From the IMG/VR virus record IMGVR_UViG_3300009684_000171, positions 1-24,173 of that record: DNA of 24,173 bases; one strand, 5' to 3'. The position numbers were made by a program, and so were the translations under genes. Source of the stretch: a virus. Of this stretch, positions 1-6,638 are shown piece after piece. Position 1 is the stretch's first letter, and the number at the start of each line of letters is the position of its first letter. The notes under the pieces are model-generated. The model did not search any database. It saw only the letters and a list, made by a program, of their open reading frames with translations, and was not told where the DNA came from.

Positions 1-354
1 AGTCGTGTCTATGCTCAACATCTATATGCTGCCATGTGCAATAATGATTTCCAAAAACTAGAAGTTTGGCCTATACTCAAGGATGATCGCTGGAGTGCCA
101 GCTGGAGATATGCCGGCGGCATTGTGGCAGACATGCGTGGAGAAGGTGATTATATTGATTGGTACTGCTCAGGTATTAGGAATCTTGAACCATTAGAACC
201 TGGCGAATGGGAAGGCTTGACACAGGAACAGCAAACTTACTACAAAGAAGGTCAAGCCTTTGTAGGCGAAGGCATGATCACTGATGAGATCAAAGCAGAC
301 CTAAAGAAACTAGGTTGGATCTTCCGTGAAGGTGATTTTGAGCAGATGACATGA
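1..354 (+). CDS. Small phage hypothetical protein, 5' end outside window
   Basis: The frame is open from base 1, so the gene very probably starts upstream; the first ATG inside the window (base 34) has no ribosome binding site and would cut into well-formed coding sequence. The visible protein is rich in Trp and acidic residues, with the stretch WSASWRYAGGIVADMRGEGD followed by a DWYCSG motif, and ends in DEIKADLKKLGW. From memory it resembles a small soluble protein of unknown function common in T4-like cyanophages, which shares the SWR.AGGI.AD and DWYCSG patterns; I could not verify this by search. No signal peptide or membrane helix is seen. Its TGA stop overlaps the next ATG (ATGA at 351-354), suggesting translational coupling. 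Confidence 0.75.
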   Translation, partial: SRVYAQHLYAAMCNNDFQKLEVWPILKDDRWSASWRYAGGIVADMRGEGDYIDWYCSGIRNLEPLEPGEWEGLTQEQQTYYKEGQAFVGEGMITDEIKADLKKLGWIFREGDFEQMT

Positions 355-644
355 GCAAACAGTTAATTCTAACTATGAAATCTTGGGACACCATCCATGG
401 TCTCATTCAAGAAAAGTACCCGCCTAGCGTGTTACTGATCCGCAGTAAGATGAAAAGAGTTCTGGGATTTACTACCAGACAGCACGAAGAGTGGTTTCAT
501 AGAAATGCTGAAAGTAAAAATTTAGGATATGGTATAATGTATCATGAAACTTATATGCATTTGGACTTCTATGATGAGCCAAAACGCACAATGTTTCTGC
601 TCAAATACTGCGATTATATAGAAATTGGTAAAACCGAGACTTGA
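351..644 (+). CDS. Hypothetical protein, 97 aa
   Basis: An ATG overlapping the previous stop by four bases (ATGA) opens a 97-residue frame. The protein is basic in its first half (KSKMKRVLGF) and aromatic/His-rich in the middle (EEWFHRNAE, GYGIMYHETYMHLDFYDEP). I do not recognise the family and see no membrane helix or catalytic motif. Codon usage and overlap with its neighbour make it a believable gene, probably the last of a transcription unit, because a strong promoter (641-669) starts exactly at its stop codon. Confidence 0.7.
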   Translation: MSKQLILTMKSWDTIHGLIQEKYPPSVLLIRSKMKRVLGFTTRQHEEWFHRNAESKNLGYGIMYHETYMHLDFYDEPKRTMFLLKYCDYIEIGKTET

Positions 645-669
645 CAACTGTCCAGAAATGCTGTATAAT
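641..669 (+). promoter_or_regulatory. Sigma70-type promoter
   Basis: Perfect TTGACA at 641-646, a 17-base spacer and perfect TATAAT at 664-669 in the context TGTATAATTAGTACT. The same 15 bases around the -10 box recur upstream of the UV endonuclease gene. It lies 34 bases before the 704 start and should drive that gene. Confidence 0.85.
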
Positions 670-703
670 TAGTACTTAGACGCAGCAACACTAGGAGTAA
701 TAT

Positions 704-1939
704 ATGGCAACAGTAGCAGGAATCAAAATTAAGGCTAAACCCGCAGTTAAAGCGGTACCAAAGAAGACCACTCGCGTGACTAGTCAGAGCATTCGTGAAA
801 ATGCCAAGCGCGATCTGAGCCCAAAGTGGGACGGCGCAGAATCCTGGTCGGCTACTGAATATGCAACAATGTTCCGTGAAGCATTGAAATACTACCGCTT
901 GGAAACCAGTGCCAAAGATTTGAAACCCAAGGTCATTGACTGGATGGGTCGCAATGGTTATGCTCGTGACCAAATTGCAGAATTTAAGAAGACCAAAGAC
1001 TGGCGTTGTAACTTGACCATGGGCTCTATTGCAGCCTGTTTGTTGCGTGGCATGCCCGAAGTCAAGCAGGGATTCAACGGCAATCGTAGTGCCGCAGACT
1101 GGTTAAAAGAGCAAATTGCCGAAGCAGTCAAGCAGGGACGTTTTGATATTGAAGAAGTTGAAACAGTCAAGGCAACAAAGGTCACAGCACCTGTTATGAA
1201 CATTCAAGATCGTATCCGTGAACAAGCAGGTATCATGAGTGAAGAAATTGACTATGCTATTGATTCATGGATCATGGATCCAGAGTCATTTGACCCTAAG
1301 GCATTTAAAATGGTTAGTCTGTTGCGTGGCAAAGGTGCTAAGGCAGCACAGGCTCGCTACATCAAGAGTTTCTTTGTGTCGGGACAAACTGAACTGTTGA
1401 CCCTGGCAAGTGGTGAGGCTGATGACCAATTGCGTGAAGCATACAAACACCTGCCACGCAAGCATGTTAAGAAGTTGATTGACTTTTATGAAAGCATCAT
1501 GGTGGCTTGTGAGCAAATTATTGCTGAAGCCAAAGTTTTGAAGAAACCCCGTGCTGCCAAGATCAAACCTGCAGAAGATCAAGTCAAGAAACTCAAGTTC
1601 ATGCTGAGTGACACCAAGATGGGTATTACTTCAGTGCCTCCGGCAACTATCATTGGTGCTCAAACACTTGTGGTCTACAATACCAAGACTCGAAAACTTG
1701 GATACTACATTGCCAAGACCAGTTCTGGATTGGCAGTTAAGAATAGTAGCATTACTGAGTTTACTGAAAAGTCAACACAAAAAACTTTGCGTAAACCAGC
1801 AGAGCAATTGAAAGAGTTCAAAGAGCAGAACACACAAAAACGTTCAGAAGCATGGTTTGCCAAGAGTGTCAAGACCACAGAGACTTTGCTCAATGGGCGT
1901 GTTAGCGAAGATGTTGTAATTTTAAAGGTGTACAAATGA
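704..1939 (+). CDS. Hypothetical basic phage protein, 411 aa
   Basis: ATG at 704 follows a good AGGAG site and the strong promoter at 641-669. The protein begins with a Lys/Ala/Pro-rich, probably disordered basic segment (about residues 8-25), continues as a mostly helical region with many Lys, Glu and Ala residues, and has a second basic segment near residues 275-295 (KKPRAAKIKP). A beta-rich stretch follows around residues 310-345 (TLVVYNTKTRKLGYYIAK). No signal peptide or membrane helix is visible and I recognise no catalytic motif. The basic tails would fit a nucleic-acid-binding role, but that is inference only. The stop overlaps the next ATG by four bases, so it is cotranscribed and probably translationally coupled with the 141-residue gene after it. 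Confidence 0.8.
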   Translation: MATVAGIKIKAKPAVKAVPKKTTRVTSQSIRENAKRDLSPKWDGAESWSATEYATMFREALKYYRLETSAKDLKPKVIDWMGRNGYARDQIAEFKKTKDWRCNLTMGSIAACLLRGMPEVKQGFNGNRSAADWLKEQIAEAVKQGRFDIEEVETVKATKVTAPVMNIQDRIREQAGIMSEEIDYAIDSWIMDPESFDPKAFKMVSLLRGKGAKAAQARYIKSFFVSGQTELLTLASGEADDQLREAYKHLPRKHVKKLIDFYESIMVACEQIIAEAKVLKKPRAAKIKPAEDQVKKLKFMLSDTKMGITSVPPATIIGAQTLVVYNTKTRKLGYYIAKTSSGLAVKNSSITEFTEKSTQKTLRKPAEQLKEFKEQNTQKRSEAWFAKSVKTTETLLNGRVSEDVVILKVYK

Positions 1940-2361
1940 AAATTGGACTTAGCTACAGCCGATGTGTATTAGACATTGTTGAAGGACGAGTAGACATTGA
2001 TGATGTGTTGGTAGTTATTGCCCGCACCAACTTTGATCCCAACGATGACAAACAATGGGCAGGCATTTGGGACGGATATGTTTATGGTGGTATGACTCAT
2101 GCTGAGTGGAGCAATTATGCCTATGGCAGCAAAGAAGACGAAGCCAAGTTCCGTGATGTTAGTGTGTCATTGTGGGAACAGGGTAAGTTGCATCAGCCCC
2201 GCAAGTTTGGAGCAAATCCTTCTCGACGTCCCGAATACTGGTTGGAGACCTGCTTGCCTGATAGCGAGCTAGAGCGTAATCCCTCTGCAAAGATTGCTTG
2301 GGACAATTTTCAAGTGGTGGCTGCCTTAACTGGCATCAAAGTAGATAAAGAATATCGATAA
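1936..2361 (+). CDS. Hypothetical protein, 141 aa
   Basis: Starts at an ATGA overlap with the preceding gene. The protein opens MKIGLSYSRCVLDIVEGRVD, then has a Trp/Tyr/Gly-rich middle (DKQWAGIWDGYVYGGMTHAE) and an acidic, soluble C-terminal part. No family is recognised, and no membrane segment, zinc site or nucleotide-binding loop is visible. The N-terminal pattern of a short strand followed by DIV.G..DIDDVL..I is shared, as far as I recall, with small phage proteins of unknown function. Coupled translation with the 411-residue protein hints that they work together or are needed in similar amounts. Confidence 0.75.
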   Translation: MKIGLSYSRCVLDIVEGRVDIDDVLVVIARTNFDPNDDKQWAGIWDGYVYGGMTHAEWSNYAYGSKEDEAKFRDVSVSLWEQGKLHQPRKFGANPSRRPEYWLETCLPDSELERNPSAKIAWDNFQVVAALTGIKVDKEYR

Positions 2362-2371
2362 GGAAAATAAA

Positions 2372-2668
2372 ATGAAATTTCGTAAAAAGCCAGTAGTAGT
2401 AGATGCTATTCAGTTTGAATACTCTGCCAGTGGGATTGAAAAGTTAAAAGAGTTTTGCGGCGATGCCCTAGGCAGTACCAATAAACTACGTCATCCAAAA
2501 GCAGTTGGAGAAGCAGAAATACGCACACTGGAGGACGGTGAACATTTAACTGTTAAACATATTGCCACAGAAGGTGATTGGATTGTTAAAGGTGTACTAG
2601 GTGAGTACTATCCAGTTAAACCTGATATCTTTGAAGCCACATATGAACCGGTAAAGGAAGGAAAATAA
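2372..2668 (+). CDS. PGDYG-like small phage protein
   Basis: ATG at 2372 follows AAGGAAAATAAA, the leader type used before several genes here. The protein starts [15 protein letters not shown], has GDWIVKG at residues 68-74 and ends with [13 protein letters not shown] at 80-92. This order (K-P-V-x-V-x-A at the start, GDW-IV-KG, then a P.KPDIFE.TYE tail) is the hallmark of a widespread family of small phage and prophage proteins, often annotated PGDYG or just 'phage protein'. Its molecular role is unknown to me. It sits between an unknown gene and clpP, one base from the latter, so the two are almost certainly cotranscribed. Confidence 0.8.
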   Translation: MKFRKKPVVVDAIQFEYSASGIEKLKEFCGDALGSTNKLRHPKAVGEAEIRTLEDGEHLTVKHIATEGDWIVKGVLGEYYPVKPDIFEATYEPVKEGK

Positions 2669-2669
2669 T

Positions 2670-3263
2670 ATGTCAGGACTTGTACCAATGGTAGTAGAGA
2701 AGACAGGTCAAGGTGAACGTGCATTTGACATCTTTTCAAGACTGCTGAATGAACGTATCGTTTTTCTAAATGGTGCTGTAGATGATCATAGCAGCAATCT
2801 GATTGTGGCACAGTTGCTGCATCTAGAAAGTTCAGACAGCGAAAAGGATATTCACTTCTACATCAATAGCCCAGGTGGTGTAATTACTTCAGGCATGGCC
2901 ATCTATGATGTTATGCAGTTTGTCAAACCCGATGTATGCACCTATGTCATGGGACAGGCCTGTAGCATGGGCAGTTTCCTTGCCCAGGCAGGCACTGCGG
3001 GCAAGCGTTATATGTTGCCCTATGCACGTCATATGATTCATCAGCCCAGCGGTGGTAGTCGCGGTATGCAGAGTGATATTGCTATCCAATATCAAGAGAT
3101 CACAAAAATGAAGATCATGCTTACTGAGCTATATGTTAAACATAATACAGCAGGTAAAACCTATGCTGAGTTTGAAAAGGACATGGACCGTGATACGTTC
3201 ATGAGTTCTCAAGAAGCCTTGGCCTATGGCTTGTGCGACAAGATTGTTGAGCAAAGGGCTTAA
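2670..3263 (+). CDS. clpP: ATP-dependent Clp protease proteolytic subunit (ClpP)
   Basis: A 197-residue serine peptidase of normal ClpP length. The catalytic Ser99 lies in [11 protein letters not shown], His124 in [10 protein letters not shown], and Asp171 by alignment in [10 protein letters not shown]. The oxyanion-binding Gly pair is in YINSPGGV (residues 64-71). ClpP forms double heptameric barrels that degrade unfolded chains delivered by ClpX/ClpA-type ATPases. No ATPase partner is encoded in this window, so the phage enzyme would have to use a host unfoldase or act alone, for example in virion protein maturation or host protein turnover; these are inferences. The N-terminus is short and lacks an obvious propeptide. 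ATG at 2670 has an AAGGAAAATAAT leader and lies one base after the upstream stop. Confidence 0.96.
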   Translation: MSGLVPMVVEKTGQGERAFDIFSRLLNERIVFLNGAVDDHSSNLIVAQLLHLESSDSEKDIHFYINSPGGVITSGMAIYDVMQFVKPDVCTYVMGQACSMGSFLAQAGTAGKRYMLPYARHMIHQPSGGSRGMQSDIAIQYQEITKMKIMLTELYVKHNTAGKTYAEFEKDMDRDTFMSSQEALAYGLCDKIVEQRA

Positions 3264-3318
3264 ACTACTGATAGAACTTTAATGAAAACGTGATTAAATA
3301 TTATGACAAGGAGAGCCA

Positions 3319-3633
3319 ATGACAGAAATATTTATTCACCAGGTAGCTAGGTTAAAAAAATTAAATATACAAAGAATCATTTGGCTTGTGCTAAGTGCAT
3401 TCTTTGTTATCTTTTTGGGAATAGTTTTTTTCACTTGGGATAGCCTAGTACAACTTCATAATATCAATGTATTACGCATCATAAGTATAATTGTTATATC
3501 TGTTACAGTAAGCTGGTGGTACTGGACCATGATATTAATCAACAAACTTATCTCTTATAGATCTGTTGAAATTCAAATCTTAAAAGAGATTACTAAAGAC
3601 CTTGTTGAATTAAAACAATTAATTAAAAAATAG
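3319..3633 (+). CDS. Small two-helix membrane protein, 104 aa
   Basis: ATG at 3319 follows AAGGAGAGCCA, a strong ribosome binding site. Two hydrophobic helices are clear at about residues 19-40 and 51-77, with a short loop (DSLVQLHNIN), followed by a charged C-terminal helix (residues 82-103, heptad-like EIQILKEITKDLVELKQ) probably forming a coiled coil. The N-terminus is amphipathic and basic, suggesting both ends face the cytoplasm. No signal peptidase site is seen. It could be a holin-like or superinfection-type membrane protein, but nothing specific supports either; treat it as an inner-membrane protein of unknown function. Confidence 0.75.
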   Translation: MTEIFIHQVARLKKLNIQRIIWLVLSAFFVIFLGIVFFTWDSLVQLHNINVLRIISIIVISVTVSWWYWTMILINKLISYRSVEIQILKEITKDLVELKQLIKK

Positions 3634-3646
3634 TTGCCCAAAACTA

Positions 3647-3674
3647 TTGACATTGGCCGTAAACTCTGTATAAT
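3647..3674 (+). promoter_or_regulatory. Sigma70-type promoter
   Basis: TTGACA at 3647-3652, a 16-base spacer and TATAAT at 3669-3674, again in the context TGTATAATTA. It is about 78 bases upstream of the QueD-like gene (3752), so that transcript would carry a leader of about 70 bases. Confidence 0.75.
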
Positions 3675-3721
3675 TATATACAGCGGTCTTTGGCATCACT
3701 CCCGCTATATAAATTCTGCTG

Positions 3722-3742
3722 CCTATGCTATAATAACATAGG
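3722..3742 (+). other. Small inverted repeat at the ribosome binding site
   Basis: CCTATG (3722-3727) and CATAGG (3737-3742) form a perfect 6-base-pair stem with a 9-base loop. The 3' arm overlaps the GGAG ribosome binding site of the gene starting at 3752, so folding could partly mask it. The loop region also contains a TATAAT-like string. Confidence 0.4.
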
Positions 3743-3751
3743 AGAACAAGC

Positions 3752-4201
3752 ATGGCAAAATACTATTCAACCAAGCATTACGGACACAACATTGGTCTAA
3801 GTGCGGTATTTAGACAACCCAACGCAGATCACAGCCACTGTCATTTGTTGCACGGCTACAGTCTAGCATTTACATTTACATTTGGTTGTGATCAATTAGA
3901 CAACAAAAACTGGGCGGTGGACTTTGGCGGACTCAAACCACTCAAGGCCTGGTTAGAAGATCACTTTGATCACAAGTTGGCCCTAGATCGCAATGATCCT
4001 TATCTGGCCAAGTTTCAAGAATTACAAGCATTGGATCTAGCAGAGATTAGAATATTTGACGGAGTAGGTGCAGAGAAGTTTGCCGAACACGCATTCAATT
4101 TTGCTGATCAATTGATCAGAAATCACACCAACAATCGATGCTATTGTGTTCGAGTTGAGTGTGCTGAGCATGGTGCCAATTCTGCAATATACGAAGGATA
4201 A
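3752..4201 (+). CDS. QueD/6-pyruvoyl-tetrahydropterin synthase-like protein, variant metal site
   Basis: A 149-residue member of the QueD/PTPS fold family, which normally converts dihydroneopterin triphosphate to a carboxy- or pyruvoyl-tetrahydropterin on the way to 7-deazaguanines or biopterin. Supporting motifs are HCHLLHGYSL (residues 29-38), NWAVDFGGLKPLKAWLED (53-70), FDHKLAL (72-78) and RVECAEHGANSAIY (134-147). Canonical enzymes bind zinc through the His of an FSAAH-type motif and both His of HGH. Here the first appears to be Phe20 in LSAVFRQ, and the second His of HGH is Tyr36. I recall a bacterial and phage subfamily with FRQ...HC..LHGY, so this is probably a divergent clade rather than decay. 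No other queuosine gene is in the window. The nucleotidyltransferase gene starts three bases after its stop. Confidence 0.82.
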   Translation: MAKYYSTKHYGHNIGLSAVFRQPNADHSHCHLLHGYSLAFTFTFGCDQLDNKNWAVDFGGLKPLKAWLEDHFDHKLALDRNDPYLAKFQELQALDLAEIRIFDGVGAEKFAEHAFNFADQLIRNHTNNRCYCVRVECAEHGANSAIYEG

Positions 4202-4204
4202 AAA

Positions 4205-4687
4205 ATGAAAATTGGATTTAATTGTAGCAGCTTTGACCTACTACACGCAGGGCATGTTACCATGCTCAAAATGGAAAAACAGTTATGTGATTACCTTATT
4301 GTGGCATTACAGATTGATCCCACCATTGATAGACCCGGTATCAAGAACAGGCCTGTGCAAAGCGCATATGAACGTCATGTGCAATTGCAGGCTTGCAAAT
4401 ATGTAGATGAAATTCTTATCTATGAAACAGAATATGATCTCTTACAACTACTACAAACTCAAACTATTCACATACGCTTCTTAAGTGACGAGTATTTGAA
4501 TAGAGATTTTACGGGCAAACAATGGTGTATGAACAATGGTATTGAATTACATTATCACAAACGTCAACACAATTACAGTTCAAGTGAACTACGTGCTAGA
4601 ACTGCACGTCTTGAGAATGATAAGAATGCAGGTTTTAGTAGTACCTTGCAACAATACAGCCCAGAACTTATTAAGGTTCCAGAATGA
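4205..4687 (+). CDS. HxGH cytidylyltransferase-like nucleotidyltransferase
   Basis: A 160-residue protein of the small nucleotidyltransferase superfamily (glycerol-3-phosphate cytidylyltransferase/TagD-like). The CTP/ATP-binding HxGH motif is His14-Ala-Gly-His17 in DLLHAGH. The second signature, normally (I/F)STSxLR, is YSSSELR at residues 124-130. The DFTGKQWC segment at 101-108 and the PSIDRP-like QIDPTIDRPG at 36-45 match a subfamily found near sugar and LPS genes. These enzymes activate a phosphorylated sugar or alcohol as its CDP or ADP derivative; the substrate here is unknown. The neighbouring SDR remnant (ATG at 4684, overlapping this stop) and the complete SDR at 5493 suggest a nucleotide-sugar pathway, perhaps for modifying host surface or phage glycans. 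Confidence 0.85.
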   Translation: MKIGFNCSSFDLLHAGHVTMLKMEKQLCDYLIVALQIDPTIDRPGIKNRPVQSAYERHVQLQACKYVDEILIYETEYDLLQLLQTQTIHIRFLSDEYLNRDFTGKQWCMNNGIELHYHKRQHNYSSSELRARTARLENDKNAGFSSTLQQYSPELIKVPE

Positions 4688-4722
4688 AAAAAGTATTAGT
4701 TACAGGTAGTGCTGGCTATTGA
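4684..4722 (+). pseudogene. 5' remnant of a sugar-nucleotide SDR gene
   Basis: An ATG overlapping the preceding stop (ATGA, 4684-4687) opens MKKVLVTGSAGY and then hits TGA at 4720-4722. This is the classic N-terminal beta-alpha dinucleotide-binding start (VTGxAGY) of extended SDR epimerases/dehydratases, cut before the third glycine. The cut coincides with the 3' end of the opposite-strand GIY-YIG endonuclease gene (4716). It is related to, but not identical with, the start of the complete SDR at 5493 ([12 protein letters not shown]). I read it as the stump of a gene interrupted or replaced by the homing endonuclease. Confidence 0.7.
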
Positions 4723-5363
4723 TTTCTTTTTGATTCTAAAGGATAACACATCCATCCTTTATGGTTTGATTGCCTATTGTAGGCCACTTTAATCATATTT
4801 GAATCATGCAGATTATTTTCTTGACAAAATGTTTTTAGATTTTTAACGATAAAAACATCACCATCAGGATTTACTATTTTCCAAGTTTTTGACATATTTT
4901 TGTCAGATCCTATTTCTCGTTTAGTAGCTAAAGATTTTGCTGCCGATTCTGATGTTGCTAAAGGTATTCCATTTTTTCTCTTAGTATCTACACCTTTTTG
5001 AGCACCAATTTTATCTGTTCCTCTTAATTTTTTAGTTATCTGTTGTTTTTTGGCGGCCTCTGTAGTACAGCCTCCTTCGCCAGATTCCGGTTTAAGATTT
5101 GCCCATATTTTTTTACCATTTTGATGTTTAGCATTTATAATATCCCAAAGATTACTATAATACAACCCCCACTCTTTGACTTCTTTTTTAGAGTAGCATT
5201 CTCGAATTATTTCTGTTGTATAATCTCTTCCGTGAATTTTGAGATGCGGGATCCAATATTCTCCAGATCCTGTATACTTATGTGGATCTTCTGATTTAGT
5301 GAATCCCAGATATTTTAAACCTGTTTTATTATGTGTCTTAACATACAACTTGTAAATAGTCAT
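4716..5363 (-). CDS. GIY-YIG homing endonuclease (Seg-like)
   Basis: A 215-residue minus-strand gene. The N-terminal catalytic GIY-YIG motif appears as KLYVK (residues 5-9) and KYLGFT (17-22), followed by the typical YTGSGEYWIPHLKIHG and EIIREC segments. A basic linker rich in Lys, Ser and Ala follows, then a C-terminal DNA-binding module (about residues 165-205) with a predicted helix-turn-helix, LKTFCQENNLHDSNMIKVA, ending in HKGWM. The latter resembles the modular IENR/NUMOD-type recognition domains of intron and free-standing homing endonucleases. Such enzymes cut a target in endonuclease-free relatives so that repair copies the gene across. No group I intron is evident, so it is probably free-standing. 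It starts at ATG 5363 behind AAGGA, in a leader shared with the HNH gene. Confidence 0.92.
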   Translation of the reverse strand: MTIYKLYVKTHNKTGLKYLGFTKSEDPHKYTGSGEYWIPHLKIHGRDYTTEIIRECYSKKEVKEWGLYYSNLWDIINAKHQNGKKIWANLKPESGEGGCTTEAAKKQQITKKLRGTDKIGAQKGVDTKRKNGIPLATSESAAKSLATKREIGSDKNMSKTWKIVNPDGDVFIVKNLKTFCQENNLHDSNMIKVAYNRQSNHKGWMCYPLESKRNQ

Positions 5364-5391
5364 GCTGATAGTTCCTTATAAACTGTTAGAG
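5364..5391 (-). repeat. Homing-endonuclease leader repeat, copy 1
   Basis: These 28 bases, directly upstream of the GIY-YIG start, are identical to 18246-18273 upstream of the HNH gene. On the minus strand the repeat begins CTCTAACAG, contains TTTATAAGGA (a ribosome binding site) and ends in ATCAGC next to the ATG. Just upstream, an imperfect stem can form from GTAGTT and AACTAC arms. Confidence 0.85.
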
Positions 5392-5492
5392 TAGTTGGAG
5401 AGGTAATGGGCTCGCGAACTACACCAATATTTATATTCTTATTGACTTTTCGGCTATTTGAATATAATATATGATATAATAAAAAGGATATT
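5392..5492 (+). promoter_or_regulatory. Leader of the SDR gene, weak promoter-like boxes
   Basis: This AT-rich stretch lies between the endonuclease leader and the SDR gene. It has TTGACT at 5442-5447 and TATAAT at 5463-5468 (spacer only 15 bases), a second TATAAT at 5475-5480, and an AAAAGGA ribosome binding site before ATG 5493. A promoter is plausible, because the opposite-strand endonuclease separates this gene from the upstream operon. Confidence 0.4.
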
Positions 5493-6425
5493 ATGAAACA
5501 AATATTAGTAACTGGGGGAGCAGGATTCTTAGGTAGCCATCTCTGCGAAAGATTGTTGAAAGACGGAAACTCAGTTATCGCAGTCGACAATTACTTCACA
5601 GGCAGCAAGCGGAATATTGCACACCTACTTGATAGTAAAAACTTTGAAGTAATTAGTCAAGACATCTGCATTCCGCTCTATGTTGAAGTGGACGAGATAT
5701 ATAATCTAGCCTGTCCAGCAAGTCCACAACATTACCAACATGATCCAATTCAAACAATGAAAACATCAGTAATTGGTGCTTTCAATATGTTGGGCTTGGC
5801 CAAGCGTACTGGTGCTAAAATCTTACAGGCCAGTACTAGCGAAGTCTATGGTGATCCAGCCGTGCATCCACAGCCAGAACAATATTGGGGTCATGTGAAC
5901 CCAATTGGTATTCGTAGTTGTTACGATGAAGGCAAACGTGCAGCGGAAACTCTGTTTGTAGACTATAATCGTGTGCATGATGTACGCATTAAAATCATGC
6001 GCATTTTCAACACTTATGGTCCTAGAATGGCGGAAAATGACGGCAGAGTTGTTAGCAATTTCATTATTCAGGCGTTAAAAGGCCAAGATATTACAGTATA
6101 CGGTACTGGCCTTCAGACACGTAGTTTCTGCTATGTTGATGATTTGTTAGATGGAATGATGGCACTCATGGCTACAGATGATACTATAACTGGGCCTGTC
6201 AACATTGGTAATCCGGGAGAGTTCACCATGTTGGAATTGGCTGAACAGGTAATCCAACTTACTGGTAGTAAGAGTCAGATTGTTCATATGCCCTTGCCTA
6301 AAGATGATCCAACTCAACGTAGACCCGACATCACTCGGGCTCAACAATTGTTAGCGTGGCAACCTGCGATTGATTTAAAACAAGGATTGTTAAAAACCAT
6401 TGAATATTTTAAAAATAACATATAA
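5493..6425 (+). CDS. UDP-glucuronate decarboxylase-like SDR (UDP-xylose synthase family)
   Basis: A 310-residue extended short-chain dehydrogenase of the usual length for UXS. It has the NAD-binding TGGAGFLG (residues 7-14), the family signature [12 protein letters not shown] (71-82), STSEVYGDP (114-122) containing the Ser/Thr and Glu catalytic residues, and RSCYDEGKR with the Tyr144-x3-Lys148 pair. NTYGPRM and GRVVSNFI follow, then [10 protein letters not shown] near the C-terminus, with the sugar-binding Arg. UXS oxidises UDP-glucuronate at C4, decarboxylates it and re-reduces it to UDP-xylose; a closely related specificity cannot be excluded. In a phage it could supply a pentose for glycan decoration. 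It follows the HxGH nucleotidyltransferase and the SDR stump, and ends before a large inverted repeat at 6429. Confidence 0.93.
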   Translation: MKQILVTGGAGFLGSHLCERLLKDGNSVIAVDNYFTGSKRNIAHLLDSKNFEVISQDICIPLYVEVDEIYNLACPASPQHYQHDPIQTMKTSVIGAFNMLGLAKRTGAKILQASTSEVYGDPAVHPQPEQYWGHVNPIGIRSCYDEGKRAAETLFVDYNRVHDVRIKIMRIFNTYGPRMAENDGRVVSNFIIQALKGQDITVYGTGLQTRSFCYVDDLLDGMMALMATDDTITGPVNIGNPGEFTMLELAEQVIQLTGSKSQIVHMPLPKDDPTQRRPDITRAQQLLAWQPAIDLKQGLLKTIEYFKNNI

Positions 6426-6428
6426 CCA

Positions 6429-6476
6429 AGTCTGGTCAAATTAGTAGTAAAATTTACTGTATTTTTTGACCAGACT
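6429..6476. other. Long inverted repeat after the SDR gene
   Basis: Twelve perfectly complementary bases (6429-6440 and 6465-6476, arms AGTCTGGTCAAA/TTTGACCAGACT) enclose a 24-base spacer, itself containing the near-palindrome AGTAAAATTTACT. It starts three bases after the SDR stop. No T-run follows on either strand, so it is a poor classical terminator; a processing site, protective 3' hairpin or operator are alternatives. Confidence 0.6.
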
Positions 6477-6584
6477 CAATTGATCACAATAGCAATTGAC
6501 TATACAATTAGTAACATACTAATTCAGAAGATATAATGCCCGTAAAATTGCATCATATTACTGAAGTACTACTACTACAAATGC

Positions 6585-6613
6585 TTGACAGTAGATAGTA
6601 CTATACATATTAA
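6585..6613 (+). promoter_or_regulatory. Sigma70-like promoter of the LuxR-type gene
   Basis: TTGACA at 6585-6590, a 17-base spacer and TATTAA at 6608-6613, 25 bases before the ATG at 6639, which has an AAGAGG ribosome binding site. This gives the regulator its own transcription start, separate from the SDR gene. Confidence 0.6.
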
Positions 6614-6638
6614 GTAATATAAACAAGAGGCAATTATC

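Noticed and set aside
3634-3751. tRNA or other structured RNA gene between the membrane protein and the QueD-like gene
   Set aside because: Only a promoter and a small hairpin are visible; no cloverleaf or T-loop sequence.
4716-5363. Group I intron around the GIY-YIG gene
   Set aside because: The flanking sequences do not rejoin one gene (the SDR start upstream and the complete SDR downstream are separate starts), the endonuclease is on the opposite strand, and no intron core could be recognised.
5360-5590. Minus-strand open frame ending LTVYKELSA before the GIY-YIG gene
   Set aside because: It runs through the promoter region and start of the SDR gene. The same nine residues appear before the HNH gene only because the 28-base leader is conserved as DNA; no independent start signal is seen.
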